Assembly: GCA_949987705.1 (NCBI GenBank) | Contig: OX465281.1 | Coordinates: 9,092,001 to 9,156,000, forward strand | Source: Thereva unica | Taxonomy: Eukaryota > Arthropoda > Insecta > Diptera > Therevidae | Length of the DNA: 64,000 bases | Direction of reading: 5' to 3' | In this document: in pieces, positions 1 to 10,591 of the stretch | How the letters are laid out: each line of letters begins with the position of its first letter | Numbering within the stretch: the first letter of the stretch is position 1 | Program-made: the position numbers and the translations under genes | The notes under the pieces: generated by a model | The model's input: only the letters and a program-made list of their open reading frames with translations | Databases searched by the model: none | What the model was told of the DNA's origin: nothing

Positions 1-1921
1 AGCGATTGGTTAAGAAACTATGCAAAAGCTTAAGAGCGGATGACGAAAAGCCAAAGCGAGCGAGCTTCACTAGAAGTAAGGAGTGGTTAACTTTATCAAA
101 AGCTTTTGAAAAATCTAATAAAGCGAGCAAACATACGTCGCGATCATTTAGAGAGTGCCTTATATCAGTGGTAATTTTAAGAAGTGCCGTATCACAGCTA
201 TGAGATTTACGAAAGCCAGATTGGAAAGCATGAATCACCTGATTTCGTTCACAAAATTCGAGGATTTGAAGTGCAATTAGCTTTTCAAGCACCTTGGCGA
301 GAAATGGGAGGATGCTGATAGGTCGAAAGTCCGCGGGACATGTCGGGGTTGCACATTTAGCAATCGGCAAGACAAACGCATGTTTCCAGGAATTGGGAAA
401 CTTGGATAGGGTAAGGCAGGAATTAAATAGATGAACTAGAGCAGGCAGGATATAAGGCATAAGCACTTTAAGGAATCTAGGCGGGATATTATCACTACCA
501 GTAGCGTTCGATTTAATTGAGTATACTGCACTAATAACTTCAGTCGAATCCACACATCGGAAACTAAAATCATCCCTTAGAGCAGGAGGGAGTATAGCTG
601 GCTGATTTGGGTAATGGTTGCCAGAGAAGTAAGTGTTTAAGCTTTCTCCGTCAAAGTCAGGAGCAGTTGTCTCATTTTTGCAGTGGACACTTAACTTTCG
701 TAAATTTCTCCACAAAGTATTAGATGGTAGAGATGGATCAAGCTTACGCGAGTAAAAGTTGCGCTTGGCTTCTCTGATTTTGGTTGTGACTAAATTGCGA
801 ATACGTTTGTACGAGTTTCTAGCACTTGGGCTTTTTGTAGAGAAGTATCTTTGGTAAAGATATTCCCTCTCGGCGATTAAGGATTTCAACTCCGAACTAA
901 ACCAAGGTTTGGACTTATCAGTAAAAGTTTTGCAGCAGATAGGAACAAACCCCTCGTGCAGTTGGGAGATCAGTTCCTCAAGGTGTGCGGTTTTATCATT
1001 CACATCAGTGAGAGTAAAAATATTCGCCCAGGGTAGAGATGCACATCTAAGTTTAAGGTTGTTATGATCAATATTAGCATAATCACGGAAAAGTATGGTT
1101 TTAGGGGGCTTCGGGTCTACTGGGATATTACAGCAACAAAACAATAAATCATGGTCCAAGAAACTTGGAGCAGATATTTGGTTCTGAAAGCTGATCAGGT
1201 TCGGGTCACTAACGAGGAAAACATCAAGAAGTGAAGGATGCATCGTATTATAATAAGTGGGGAGATCATTCATTACATTTAACCCGAATTTATGCATAGA
1301 GTAGAGGAATAACTGTTGTTGATTGCTCGACCTCAATAAGTTGACATTGAAGTCACCACCGACCAGAATATTGGCATATGTGCGGGATAAATTAGCCAAG
1401 ACTACCTCAAATTCGAGAAAATTTTCATTATTAAAATTCCCAGGGGGGCAGTAAACACAGATAAGCAGGGTTTTAACGAGGTTACACAGAACTTCAACAC
1501 ATAAGAATTCCATCCCGGGAGAAGAAGAAAAACCTACAATCTTAGACTTAATATTGTCACTCAGATAGATAGCCACACCACCACCAGTGCGGATTCGTCT
1601 ATCATTGCGGACTAACTTATAACCACTGAGAGAAACTAGCGAAGAAGGTATGGAATCATTTAACCATGTTTCGCTAACGAAAATCGCATGAACGCCGGTA
1701 TTAAGGAACATTTCACCAAATTCATCAACTTTATTTCTTATGCTACGGGCATTGATAGAAACCACTTTAAATCCTCTACTCCTGGAACTGAAAATTTTGA
1801 CAAGAGTTCTTACCCTGTTTTCGCCACTGAAATTCACAGACATAAAGATATCAAAACTGGAATCATCAAGCGTAGACAAAAAGGCACTGCAGTTACGAAA
1901 AAGCTTAGACCAACACGCAAT
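1..1921 (-). CDS. Non-LTR retrotransposon ORF2 (endonuclease-reverse transcriptase), runs off the left edge
   Basis: I translated the minus strand from about 1921 to base 1 and found no stop, so at least 640 codons are open and the gene continues beyond the window. It encodes an APE-type endonuclease (VVSINARSIRNK near 1775, SETWL near 1670, GGDFNVN near 1350, FLDHDLLF near 1160) followed by the reverse transcriptase fingers (FRPISILPFLAKVLEKL near 300, FQSGFRKSH near 215, LLDFSKAFDKVNH near 100). The YADD motif lies outside the window. A TAA at 1922-1924 sets the upstream limit, and the first in-frame ATG is at about 1843. The family nicks target DNA and copies its RNA at the nick. CR1/Jockey group fits best. 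The unbroken frame suggests a young insertion. Confidence 0.88.
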   Translation of the reverse strand, partial: MACWSKLFRNCSAFLSTLDDSSFDIFMSVNFSGENRVRTLVKIFSSRSRGFKVVSINARSIRNKVDEFGEMFLNTGVHAIFVSETWLNDSIPSSLVSLSGYKLVRNDRRIRTGGGVAIYLSDNIKSKIVGFSSSPGMEFLCVEVLCNLVKTLLICVYCPPGNFNNENFLEFEVVLANLSRTYANILVGGDFNVNLLRSSNQQQLFLYSMHKFGLNVMNDLPTYYNTMHPSLLDVFLVSDPNLISFQNQISAPSFLDHDLLFCCCNIPVDPKPPKTILFRDYANIDHNNLKLRCASLPWANIFTLTDVNDKTAHLEELISQLHEGFVPICCKTFTDKSKPWFSSELKSLIAEREYLYQRYFSTKSPSARNSYKRIRNLVTTKIREAKRNFYSRKLDPSLPSNTLWRNLRKLSVHCKNETTAPDFDGESLNTYFSGNHYPNQPAILPPALRDDFSFRCVDSTEVISAVYSIKSNATGSDNIPPRFLKVLMPYILPALVHLFNSCLTLSKFPNSWKHAFVLPIAKCATPTCPADFRPISILPFLAKVLEKLIALQILEFCERNQVIHAFQSGFRKSHSCDTALLKITTDIRHSLNDRDVCLLALLDFSKAFDKVNHSLLLVKLARFGFSSSALKLLHSFLTNR

Positions 1922-2142
1922 TTAGAAATCGAACACGATAAGAGATATATACAAAACATAACAAAGATAAAAAACAAAATAAAATAAAATTAAGATAAAA
2001 TTAAGAAGTTAAATTAAAAATTGAAATAATGATTGAAATTAAAAATAGAAATTTAAAATAGAAATAAAGATAGAAACAATAAAAAAAAAAAGAAAAGCAA
2101 AAAAGAATAAATCGTACGAAAACAAAATAAAATAATTTAACA
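1922..2142. other. A-rich linker between ORF1 relic and ORF2
   Basis: Very A/T-rich stretch (many AAAATA and AAATTA runs) between the ORF2 frame and the stop of the ORF1-like frame. It is either the inter-ORF spacer of one element or the seam between two insertions. No coding signal. Confidence 0.5.
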
Positions 2143-2435
2143 TTAAACACTTGAACCTCTATGCTCCAGGGTATCCACCGACGGACATTCTAATTCGCTG
2201 AAGTCTCGCACAATCATTTCCCGACTATCGCTCTTTTTTTTTATGCGCACTAGTCCATCGTTCGTAGCAACAGCATGCAGCAGTCCCATTCTGCGTAAGT
2301 TTAAGGCCTCACGCAGCAGAAAATTGTTATATTGGGTGAGACTCTCGTTCACATAAACGGGAGAGTCTGCAGTATAGCCATCCAGCTCACATAAAGGAAA
2401 TGCATTAACTGCATTGACTTCTACAGAAACTCAAC
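2143..2435 (-). pseudogene. Non-LTR ORF1 C-terminal fragment (FP-like C domain)
   Basis: The minus-strand frame ends at 2143 and is open up to an in-frame TGA at about 2435. It reads VNESLTQYNNFLLREAL, then an alternating hydrophobic/basic strand ending RIKKKSDSR. This resembles the C-terminal domain that ORF1 proteins of insect two-ORF non-LTR elements share with baculovirus FP proteins, where it helps package element RNA. A GTG, not ATG, heads the longest start-bounded ORF, so this is a truncated tail rather than a gene. Its position just upstream of the 1-1921 ORF2 on the same strand suggests they belong to one element. Family call by resemblance only. Confidence 0.6.
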
Positions 2436-2985
2436 GATCGGCAATCTACAAAGACATAAAAGTATGCCGCTCTCTAGACTTAAATCACTACTCCGCCAAT
2501 TCCATGACCGACGGAGTCCAGAGATCGCAATATTAAAGTCGATTATCCAAAACCTCTAACAATTAATTAAGGAGAACTTTTTCAAGGCCATAAATCTGTA
2601 TTGGAGCAATAAGATCCGGTCCATAAACCCCACTGATCCAGGCATGTTTTCGCAGATAAATGAAATCTTTAGGAGGAAAACGCATAATCGGCTGCAGAAG
2701 TTGCCGTTACCTAAGAATTCCGACGATGAGGAGTTGTTGCGAAAGGCCGGCCTAGATTCGGATACGCTCTACCGAGACGATGACAATTGTTTTCATGTGG
2801 TGGATGAGCAGAGCAGAGTAGTTTTGGTGGGGGCATTCTGCCAAGGTGTATACTCGGTAAGCACTAGTGGTCGACCGAATTGTGATCTGGAGGATCAAAC
2901 CCTGTCGAATCACTGCTACCTCCAAACGAACTTCTGCGAATCTTTCAAATGCTGAAAAAGAACAAGAAGTAGAGAATCGTAGCAA
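2413..2985 (+). pseudogene. Second non-LTR element, endonuclease-RT linker fragment
   Basis: Plus-strand frame, broken by one TAA near 2560. It reads through SRLKSLLRQFHDRRSPEI, KENFFKAINLYWSNKIRSI, then MFSQINEIFRRK and VVDEQSRVVLVGAF, finishing near LRIFQMLKKNKK. This is the typical region between endonuclease and RT fingers in Jockey/CR1/I-type elements (pattern w..kir.I.p.d..mF..In.iFRrk). The strand is opposite to the ORF2 at 1-1921, so it is an independent insertion. Both ends are cut: it abuts the ORF1 relic at about 2435 and a gypsy integrase fragment at about 2985. Product non-functional. Confidence 0.6.
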
Positions 2986-3460
2986 CAGTTGTCCCTATCT
3001 GTTGTGGGAATGCTCCCGCCACATCAATCGCAATTTTCGCAAAATCGTACTGCTGCATTTCGCTCCGGGTTTCATTTACGGCTTTTGGAAGTGGTGCAGT
3101 TCTTGCTTTTGTGAAAGCATTCTTCGAAGTCGTCCTTCATATGGAGCTAGTAAAAATGTTACTTTCGCCAGGATTTTGTTGATCCCTAGATGACCGCCGG
3201 ATCTTCCATCATGAAACCCGTGAAGAATATCCATCACCTTACTCTTGAGTATCAGTATTTTCATCCTATATGGCAAGCCATCATTCCTTTATCCTTCCTT
3301 GTCAAGAGCAGTGATATGTCAGGATAGTTTCTCTGGGAATCGTAAAGCTCTTCTGGCTCCCATCCGAGGACAGAAGGTATCACCACGATCCTACTACGGA
3401 CATTATCATGCTCGGTACTGTCACTGGGCACTGCAAGCGAGGGAAGGCAATTCAATGAAA
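2986..3460 (-). pseudogene. Ty3/gypsy integrase N-terminal fragment
   Basis: Two overlapping minus-strand frames give the order of a gypsy pol gene. First comes the RNase H-integrase linker (WEPEELYDSQRNYPDISLLL, 3300-3370). Then comes the integrase zinc-finger start DILHGFHDGRSGGHLGINK (about 3190-3240), and finally a trace of the core start (FAKIAIDVAGAFP, about 3010-3050). A frameshift lies between 3261 and 3276. The cysteines of the HHCC finger and the DDE core are not recognisable. A second gypsy piece (RT) lies at 7560-7890 on the same strand, but nothing shows that the two come from one copy. Confidence 0.7.
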
Positions 3461-3529
3461 TATGTTTTTGTTATATTGCGTGCAGTTTCAATATTTTTGG
3501 GTTTTTGTTGCAATACGTTATACTCAATA

Positions 3530-3780
3530 TAAGGGTATGATAAGTAGAATACAATAAGCAATACAGTAAGCTCAATTTATCGATAGATCCATGGCGGCTA
3601 TATCAAGAGGGCGGATTACCATTTTCTTCACAGCCCCTCGACATGGGTATCAAATGAAAGGGCATCATAAATAGAATAAAATAGGCTATGTCGTTAGATC
3701 CATGGCGGCCACCTCAAGAGGACGGTTTACTGTTTTCCCAACACCCGAGACATGGGTATCAAATGAAAGAGTATAACAGG
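3530..3780. repeat. Short tandem array, about 110-bp unit, two to three degenerate copies
   Basis: TAGATCCATGGCGGC occurs at 3584 and 3695, and GACATGGGTATCAAATGAAA occurs at 3640 and 3749, so the period is 109-111 bp. A third weaker copy begins near 3768 (GAGTATAACAGGTATAATAC) and fades into ATGGCCGCC at about 3835. The unit has no coding frame. Confidence 0.75.
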
Positions 3781-3835
3781 TATAATACAATTAGCTGTGT
3801 GCCGACATTCCAAATTTAAAATGGCCGCCACACAA

Positions 3836-6800
3836 AATGGCGGAAGACTAAAAAGAGGAAAATACAATCGATCAACATCAAATTTTGCATATATGCATAT
3901 ATACAGATTTTATTTGAAGTTACATTCGCAGTTGTAGAAAAATCGTAAGGAACTTTGTTCCTGACGGAGTCCCATGACCGCACCTGTATTTTTTTTTCTT
4001 TATCATTCTCATCGGTTGATATCGCCCATACGGCTTCTCTACCCCAATTATCATGCCCAGTGAATTATTTTAGCTTCTAGGTAGGCCTTATGTATTTTTT
4101 AAATTTTTTTTTTAATGTATTTTTTGATGGCAGATCTAAACTCAGGAATCACCCAGTCCATCCGTTCACCACGTCATGGTGCATTCTCTAATAGCATGTT
4201 TAGTACAGGGGATAGATTGCTTTATGGTTATGATGATGTGTAAGAAGAATATTGAGGAACACATGTGACCGATTTGTAAGCATTTTAACAAAATCTACTC
4301 CTTAGTTGAAATTCAGTTGATTCAAACTGCCTTTATTGAAATTTAATATTTATAAGTTTTTTTAGAAAATAAAATCCTTTTGCTGCGTGGTTAAGGTTAT
4401 CGAAAAGCAATAATCAAATTTTTTTGTGGAATCGCTGATAGAATTCGTAGAAATTGATTGTATATAGATACACATCGAAATTGGCTTTGTCGAATTCAAA
4501 ACATCCCATTCCAGACATGATTCTCACCATTCAGTGGAATAACTTTACATATCCGAAAAGTGCATGTTGGTACAAGTCAACAAAAACTATTGATATTGTG
4601 GTATTCGTTTCAAGTTAGTTAATACCAAAAAAAAAATCCCCGAAAAATCGTGTTTGTGAATTTTTTATGGGACTCCCTTTGCTGAATTTAACAAAACAAT
4701 AAAAAAAGGGGTTTGGATTTTACAAGTCTCATCTGCGGCGGTGGATGGTATCAAGCTAAACCAGAATGTTTGGTGGTATTTCGATTGCTCGGTCAATTAA
4801 CAAAAAACCGCCTGTAAGCAATACTACTATATAGAAAAGGGGTTGTTATTCTCTGCACCCTCTGGCGCCATTTTAATTCCCATGAACATGTGAATTTCAT
4901 TTTCAACTTAATTCTCTCTCTCTCCAGGTCAGAACTTTACGGACTTAACAGCACATAATTTCACTGTGTATAGAGAGAGAAGGGTGGTGTTGGAGGTGGT
5001 GGTAGTTAATGTTTATCCATGGCTATATTTACCAGAATGGGGAATTTATTTACCTTTGCCCTCTTGCACCCACACGGCACCTACAACCCCGGTTTTATTC
5101 CGCTTAAGTATTGTTGGATTTCATTTCGTAAATTAGGCGAGTCTACTCTACTGTCTGGCACTCAACCTTTATAGTAGTGCTTAACCTTTCACGTCTTCTT
5201 TACTCATGACAGACTAAAAAGTAAACATTTCCTGCATGAAGAAGAAGAAGAAGGGAAAGAATTGTTTGTTATATTTTCAGAAGGAGAATACGATGTTTTT
5301 GAAACGTGTCCACTTCTAAACGATGGTTTTGTGTGGGTGTAAGAAGGGTGGTGGTGGAATTTTCACCTTTACTCCCAAGTTTCGACAGAATTACCCTCCT
5401 CAAGTTTTTGTGAAGGTGCCTTGAATGATTAAAGAATACCAAAAAGCAACTGGCATCTCAATTTCATCAGAATTAAAAATTGGCACCGGTGAAGGGTGCT
5501 GATTCCCGGGGAAAACTCAAAAGAGCAACATTCCATTTCACTTAGAATATAGATACTTTGCGTTAGAAATTTATTCACCCTATAAAGGGTGGATTTCTTG
5601 GAAATTTCTCGCAAAATTGTTCAGGTTCCGTCTTTCCCCATTCCAGGAATGGAATGTTTAATAAATGTTTGAATAAAGACTCGCTCTCTATCTCTCGTCT
5701 CTCGCGAAATTCACATCAGTATACACCAACAACAATGCCCCAGCAAGGACTCAGGAAAACAAGGAGTTTTTCGGAAAAACTAAAGGAGCCTTCAGGCCTT
5801 TTCGCTTTCGTTAATAATGAATCACATGTCCTTTTCCCCCTCTCGTGTCAATAAAATTAAACATTCTCAAACAAGGCACCAGGATAACAGAGGCGCACCT
5901 GGCAAGGGTGTTGTGTATGTATGACTAAAACTGATACAGGAGGATTAATTCACCGATCAATAAAGGAAATACATTAAACAGAAGGGCCCAGGATAACGTG
6001 AGCAAAACATGAGTCCTTTTAGTCGACTTATTTATTCGTGGGCAATTTTTCTTATACATACACACACATCCATACATATATACATTCAGCCCAGGCAAGG
6101 TTATTCCCCGTGGATTTTATTGGCCAAACTGAGTAACTACGAGGGCTTATTTTTAACTACCCCCGAAAAAGGAGGAAATAGCATAAAATAAAATATGTCC
6201 AGACAATTCGTGACTTGGATGCTTAAGTTTAAGTCAACTTTATTCTGGGCGAATGCAGTGCTGGGATTTCGCTGCCTTGAGAGAGTTTCTTCCTTCAGAT
6301 CTACTACTACATATGCCTTTGCCTTGTTAGCAAATTTTTTTTTTGTCCTTTTTCTGCTTCGAAACAATTTTTTTGTTTTATTTTCGTCCTTTTCATGAAA
6401 ATCTCTGCAATATGCACAGAAATTCAGGAATAATTTATGAAATCTTCAAAAGGCGCTGAGTACGCCAGCACAGGCTCTTAGTATGTTGATCCATCCACAT
6501 CTCACAAAACTAATATGAAATTAATTATGCGAGTAAATAATGTCGCTGGGACGATGCACATCCCACACACATATTCTAGTCTAGTAATTTTTTGATATTA
6601 TATGATGTTTTCTTGTTTACCATTTATGGTTTGCGTTTCATCATGTTAGCACACACACACGGTTGTACAAAAATAAATTATGATTTTCGTTATAAATAAA
6701 ACCTGAACCTATGTTTATCTGACACCAACGCAATCGGGTTTGGGTTATAATTAGAAATTCTTTTTTTGTTTGATTTTCTATGAAAATTTAGTAAACAAGA

Positions 6801-6850
6801 CAGTATGAAAATCGAATGTGTCTGATGCGAGGGTGTTCTACACTGAAAAA
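3836..6850. other. Non-coding, AT-rich; simple repeats only
   Basis: No supported gene. Simple-sequence stretches include CT/GA runs near 4914-4926 and 4972-4980, a GAAGAA run near 5238-5255 and CA-rich tracts near 6058-6090 and 6648-6662. The short ORFs here show no family motif. Confidence 0.5.
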
Positions 6851-6854
6851 CAAT

Positions 6855-6915
6855 ATATACAGGGTGTTCGGTAGATGAACCGATAAGACAGACATTTGCA
6901 ACATCAGCAGCAATC
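6855..6915. repeat. Possible Tc1/mariner-like terminal sequence
   Basis: ATACAGGGTGTTCGGTAG at about 6858 resembles the TACAGGGTG start seen at 25748 and, inverted, near 40936. No partner end or transposase is seen nearby, so this is only a hint. Confidence 0.25.
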
Positions 6916-7015
6916 ATAGCAATAGCAACAGACGCGGATGCGTCAGGCCTTGTTCTGCACAGTAATCAGCCGAAAGCAGTTGAAAGTAGAAATGTCGAAA
7001 TGTAATGTAAATCTT

Positions 7016-7140
7016 CGGTTGGTTGCCCGAAGTGGCTAACCTCAGATTCACAAACAAAAACAAAAATTTGACAAAACTTAAAAAAAAAAAAACTGAAATT
7101 CAATGCGATACCCCGGGCCTCAAGACTCGGGCGATTTTTA
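7016..7140 (+). repeat. Dispersed repeat, copy A (pairs with 36540-36670)
   Basis: GGTTGCCCGAAGTGGC, followed by an ACC-TC block, a stretch of ACAAA units, then GATACCCC and GGGCCTCA. The same ordered blocks recur at 36548-36660. The family is not identified. Confidence 0.5.
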
Positions 7141-7405
7141 ACAAAATTTACTACAGTCAACAGATTTTACAAAATTCAATATTCAAGGACAATTCATCAC
7201 AATTCCAAACATTCAACAAAATAGTAATAGTAATCTAACTTTCCTACATTGATCATCCATCGTTAGCAACTAAGGAAAAATCCCGCCCTGGTACCAACGC
7301 GATTTTTTTACCATGTCATTTGCAACACCAAACTGAGAAGGAGAGGGGTGTGGAGCCGAAAAAAAACTAAAACGGTATGATTTTTAGGATATTCCCTATT
7401 AAAAT
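7141..7405. other. Non-coding gap
   Basis: AT-rich, no repeat or gene recognised. Confidence 0.4.
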
Positions 7406-7479
7406 GGCTAAACGTGTGGCTCTACCCATGACCCTGAGTTTAAAAGTCTCATGCTCGTTAGCTACTGAGCTAGCCGGGC
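7406..7479 (-). pseudogene. tRNA-Lys-like relic
   Basis: The reverse complement starts GCCCGGCTAGCTCAGTAG, the acceptor/D-arm of insect tRNA-Lys. It continues with an anticodon arm TGAGA-CTTTTAA-ACTCA (anticodon TTT where the closest standard gene, tRNA-Lys-CTT, has CTT). The T arm is damaged, with GGGTAGAGCC in place of GGGTTCGAGCCC, and the 3' acceptor half (TTTAGCC) no longer pairs with GCCCGGC. There is a short insertion in the D loop. It is a dead tRNA copy or the head of a tRNA-Lys-derived SINE. Confidence 0.7.
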
Positions 7480-7559
7480 AAATATAAAACTATCCAAAAG
7501 ATTTTTGCCCAAAAACCCATCAACAATCCCTTCCAATTCATCGGATTGAATCTCCAGCA

Positions 7560-7890
7560 ATACCACATTGCCTTCGATTTGACCCGGTGGATCGCAAGGA
7601 GATATTCCGCCAATAGAGGCTCACCAACCTATCCGAAGGACTTGAAAGTTAATTGATACCATCTGGTCATACCCAAAAATCTCCGAGTATGCTTATGAGA
7701 CTTTCGAGTTGGGAATTCCGTAATGGTTGACACATTATTAGGACCCGTTTTTAACGTCTCATCACCAATTATGAAGCCCAGATACTTGACTTCAGCCACG
7801 CAAAATTTGCTTTTGTCCAAGTTGACAGCTGGAGACGATGCAGACAGCTGGGGACTTCTATCTAATTCAAGATCTCGATCAAGGACCATT
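7560..7890 (-). pseudogene. Ty3/gypsy reverse transcriptase fragment
   Basis: The minus frame reads NLDKSKFCVAEVKYLGFII, then LKTGPNNVSTITEFPT and RRFLGMTRWYQ. This is the classic gypsy RT order: primer-grip region (F...V.YLG..I), the 'i..fp.P' thumb segment, then RRFLG..yY at the start of the connection/RNase H. A stop at 7629 cuts the frame, but homology continues weakly to about 7560. The catalytic YxDD is upstream of the preserved part. Non-functional fragment. Confidence 0.8.
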
Positions 7891-10263
7891 GAAAGTGGTA
7901 CAATGAGTTACTTAACATATTAAAAGAGGGAGCTGAATTTTATGGACCTAGATGTCATTGAGCTCTAGGCAACTTCTCTTCAGCTATCCAAGCGGCAACA
8001 GTTACCGTAGATACGGGAAGAAAACGAGACAGAAACACTCCTTTTCTTTCTGTGTGAATTCCTGGCTCTAGCCAAATCCAAAGAGCTCACACTAGGCGGC
8101 TTAAAAGAGATCTACTGAAGCTCTCATTCCGGTTGATCTGGTGTGAGGATCACGTTTTAAAGGAATTTCTGGAAGAGTGGGTTGCTGGTCTAGCGGGGCA
8201 TGGGAAGAAGTTCACCTGGTCCTCATTCCGGCAAGAGATATTCCCAAAATACCAAAGCGAGAATCTGGCTCACAAAAGTGGAAGCAGCTCGACGCCACAA
8301 CAGGGATATCCCTATAGATTACTGGAAAGTACTCTAAGCCGAGGCACCGCAGCGGAGTAGCAGAACTGCTTATTAACGGCGAGTGCCTAGAGGCGCTCGA
8401 AAGAGTTGACTATGTATAAACTCCTTTTCGGCCTAAGTCATGAAGATGTTCAAAATGGTGTTATTGTTAACTGTTAATTGGACATCCGATTGTACCGAAG
8501 GCAGCCCTACCTACTTACCATCCTTCCCTATTTTCACAATCATTCTCAAAGATTTATTATATCCTATTCACACAGGATCCTTCCATTACTATGATTTTTC
8601 AAACCCCTCCAAAATCCGCCAGCACACAAATCTGCAATTAATATATGAAATACCCCAAAAAGCGAAATAAGCCATAAATTACACTCGGGGGTGTGCAGCA
8701 CACCTTCAATTTCTTGGGGCTTGCACCTGCCAATACATTTTACTTTCCATGATATTTAAGGAAGTCAAAGTAATCCGAACTGCCAATTACAAGTTTGCAT
8801 GTGCAGCGGCAATCAATTATGGTGAATATGTGGCAAACCGCTTTCCTCCTACCTGCAATATTTCCAAGGAGCGAATTCCTACTATGGTAATAAAGGCTGC
8901 ATATATAAGTCTCGAAACGGTGGCTGTGTGGCTTCCTTTAAAGCGCGGACTTGAACACGAAAAGTATCTTTGATTTAATTCCTGTATTTTTTTTTACGTT
9001 GTTGTTTGCTTGAAAGATTCAGATTGAGATTTCAGAATAACGAATAATTAAATAGAAATGTTTTTCAGTAACAAATTGTTTTAAACAAACATTGAAGTCC
9101 ATCACAGGAATTGATATTGACAGAGTGAGGGGGAGTGTTGGTATGATGCAGGTAAATCAACAGAGGAGAACACCGGATACTAACAGGGAAAGGATTCATC
9201 GTAATATTTACTCAAATTTACAGTTAGTTAAAGGTAAAAATCCACAAGTTTTTTTATGATTTTATTAAATCCTTTTTTTTTGTACTATCAGGTTTGTAAT
9301 GGTCTTTTGGTCGGTGGCTCTCTTAATCCTCCCTTTTTAAGGGAGGGCTGCCGGGATCTTTGCAGTTACCTAGAGCCTATGAGAACAAACACCTTCTCAC
9401 AAAAATAATACTTAATATACCAGGTTTTCATTTTAATGGTTTCGCGTATATTGTCGGTTTATGGTCTACTCCTCGACACTGTCCGGGAAATATTCTGTTC
9501 AGGAGATATTGTTAGAAATATTGCCTGGACTTCAACTCGACACGGTTAGAAAAATTTTCGGGTCTTATACCTCGTCATGTTCGAAGAGGATGACTTTTTC
9601 GGAACGAGTCCGGGACAGAACTGAATTTAGACTGGTAGATCGGCTTTTTTATAGCCGTGTGGGAAAGCTCTAGAAAGCTTTAAGCTTCGAAGTAACGGCG
9701 TGAAGCTTTTAAAGAGAATAAACATCTTTTCCGTCTGGGGCTTTATATTTGTTACCTGAAGCTCTTGGAGAGGGATTCTAGTCATGTTACAATAATACAA
9801 GGTAAACTCAAAAGGAAAAGCTCTGTTTCCATCTTGAAAAGCTTAAGCGGAATTTGTTAGAGAAAAGATCTAAGTGACGTCAGGGGAAAGCTTTTCTCCC
9901 TTATGAACTGAGATCTGAGTGGCGTCACGAAGACAGAGGTTTTCCTTATAAGCCTACCTTCTATTATTATACCATGGATTCTAGTAACGAATGGTAGTAT
10001 TATTTGGACAGTTGTGCCAAGCCCGTCTTTTAGAAATTTTGAGTTTAAGGCTTTTGATATAGCCTTAAATTGCTTGGGGACTCATTCTTTTATTCTCTGT
10101 AGCCTCATAGCCCCAAAGCAAGTGCTCCGCTGTATTGGGACCTGCTCTGCTGAACCAACAGTTACAATTACGATGATAATTGACCCAACAGTGGCCCACC
10201 AGAAGGTCTGTTATTCTATTTAGCTCTGCATCTTAACTGCGCGAGAAAGTAACGTTGTTAGAG
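7891..10263. other. Non-coding; possible LTR-like block at 9452-9793
   Basis: No protein family recognised. 9328-9346 is a short hairpin (CCTCCCTT-TTT-AAGGGAGG). The block from TGTCGG at 9452 to GTTACA at 9793 has a TATA-like TTTTTTATAG (9644-9653) and an AATAAA at about 9718, as an LTR would, but no target duplication or partner was found. Confidence 0.35.
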
Positions 10264-10591
10264 TTTTTTTTTTTTTACGTGAAAGACTAGAGTCTCAGGA
10301 AAGGCCCTTTATACTGTTGACAATCTATGTAATTCTTCGTATAGAGTGCAATGTCGAACAGCAGCTCTAGTCGGGGGGAAAGTACTGCCACAACCTACCC
10401 GCGATATTTTTAGTCCATCTACTCGCGTGGAGCGTGGAAGGGCTAAAGAAGGCTATGACAGGAGGAATCAGGCATGTAAAGAGGGAAGAGGAAAGATGGA
10501 AAGTTATGTAAGTGGGAAAGTGGACGGGATTCGAACCCGAGGCCACTAGGATGATAGCCAGATGCCTTACTCCCTAGACTACCGATGCCCC
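10264..10591 (-). repeat. tRNA-derived SINE, copy 1 (internally deleted)
   Basis: Read on the minus strand, it has a tRNA-like head with an A box (GGTAGTCTAGGGAGTAAGG) and a B box (GGGTTCGAATCCC). A body follows containing CTGATTCCTCCTGTCATAGCC and CTAGAGCTGCTGTTCGACAT, then the tail GTACAAAG-like/TTTCCTGAGACTCTAGT and a poly-A (the T-run at 10264-10276). The same blocks in the same order occur at 26012-26482. Relative to that copy, about 100 bp of the central body are missing. Confidence 0.8.

Noticed and set aside
9452..9793. Possible solo LTR (TGTCGG...GTTACA with TATA-like and AATAAA words)
   Set aside because: No direct flanking duplication and no second copy in the window; the TG...CA ends could be chance.
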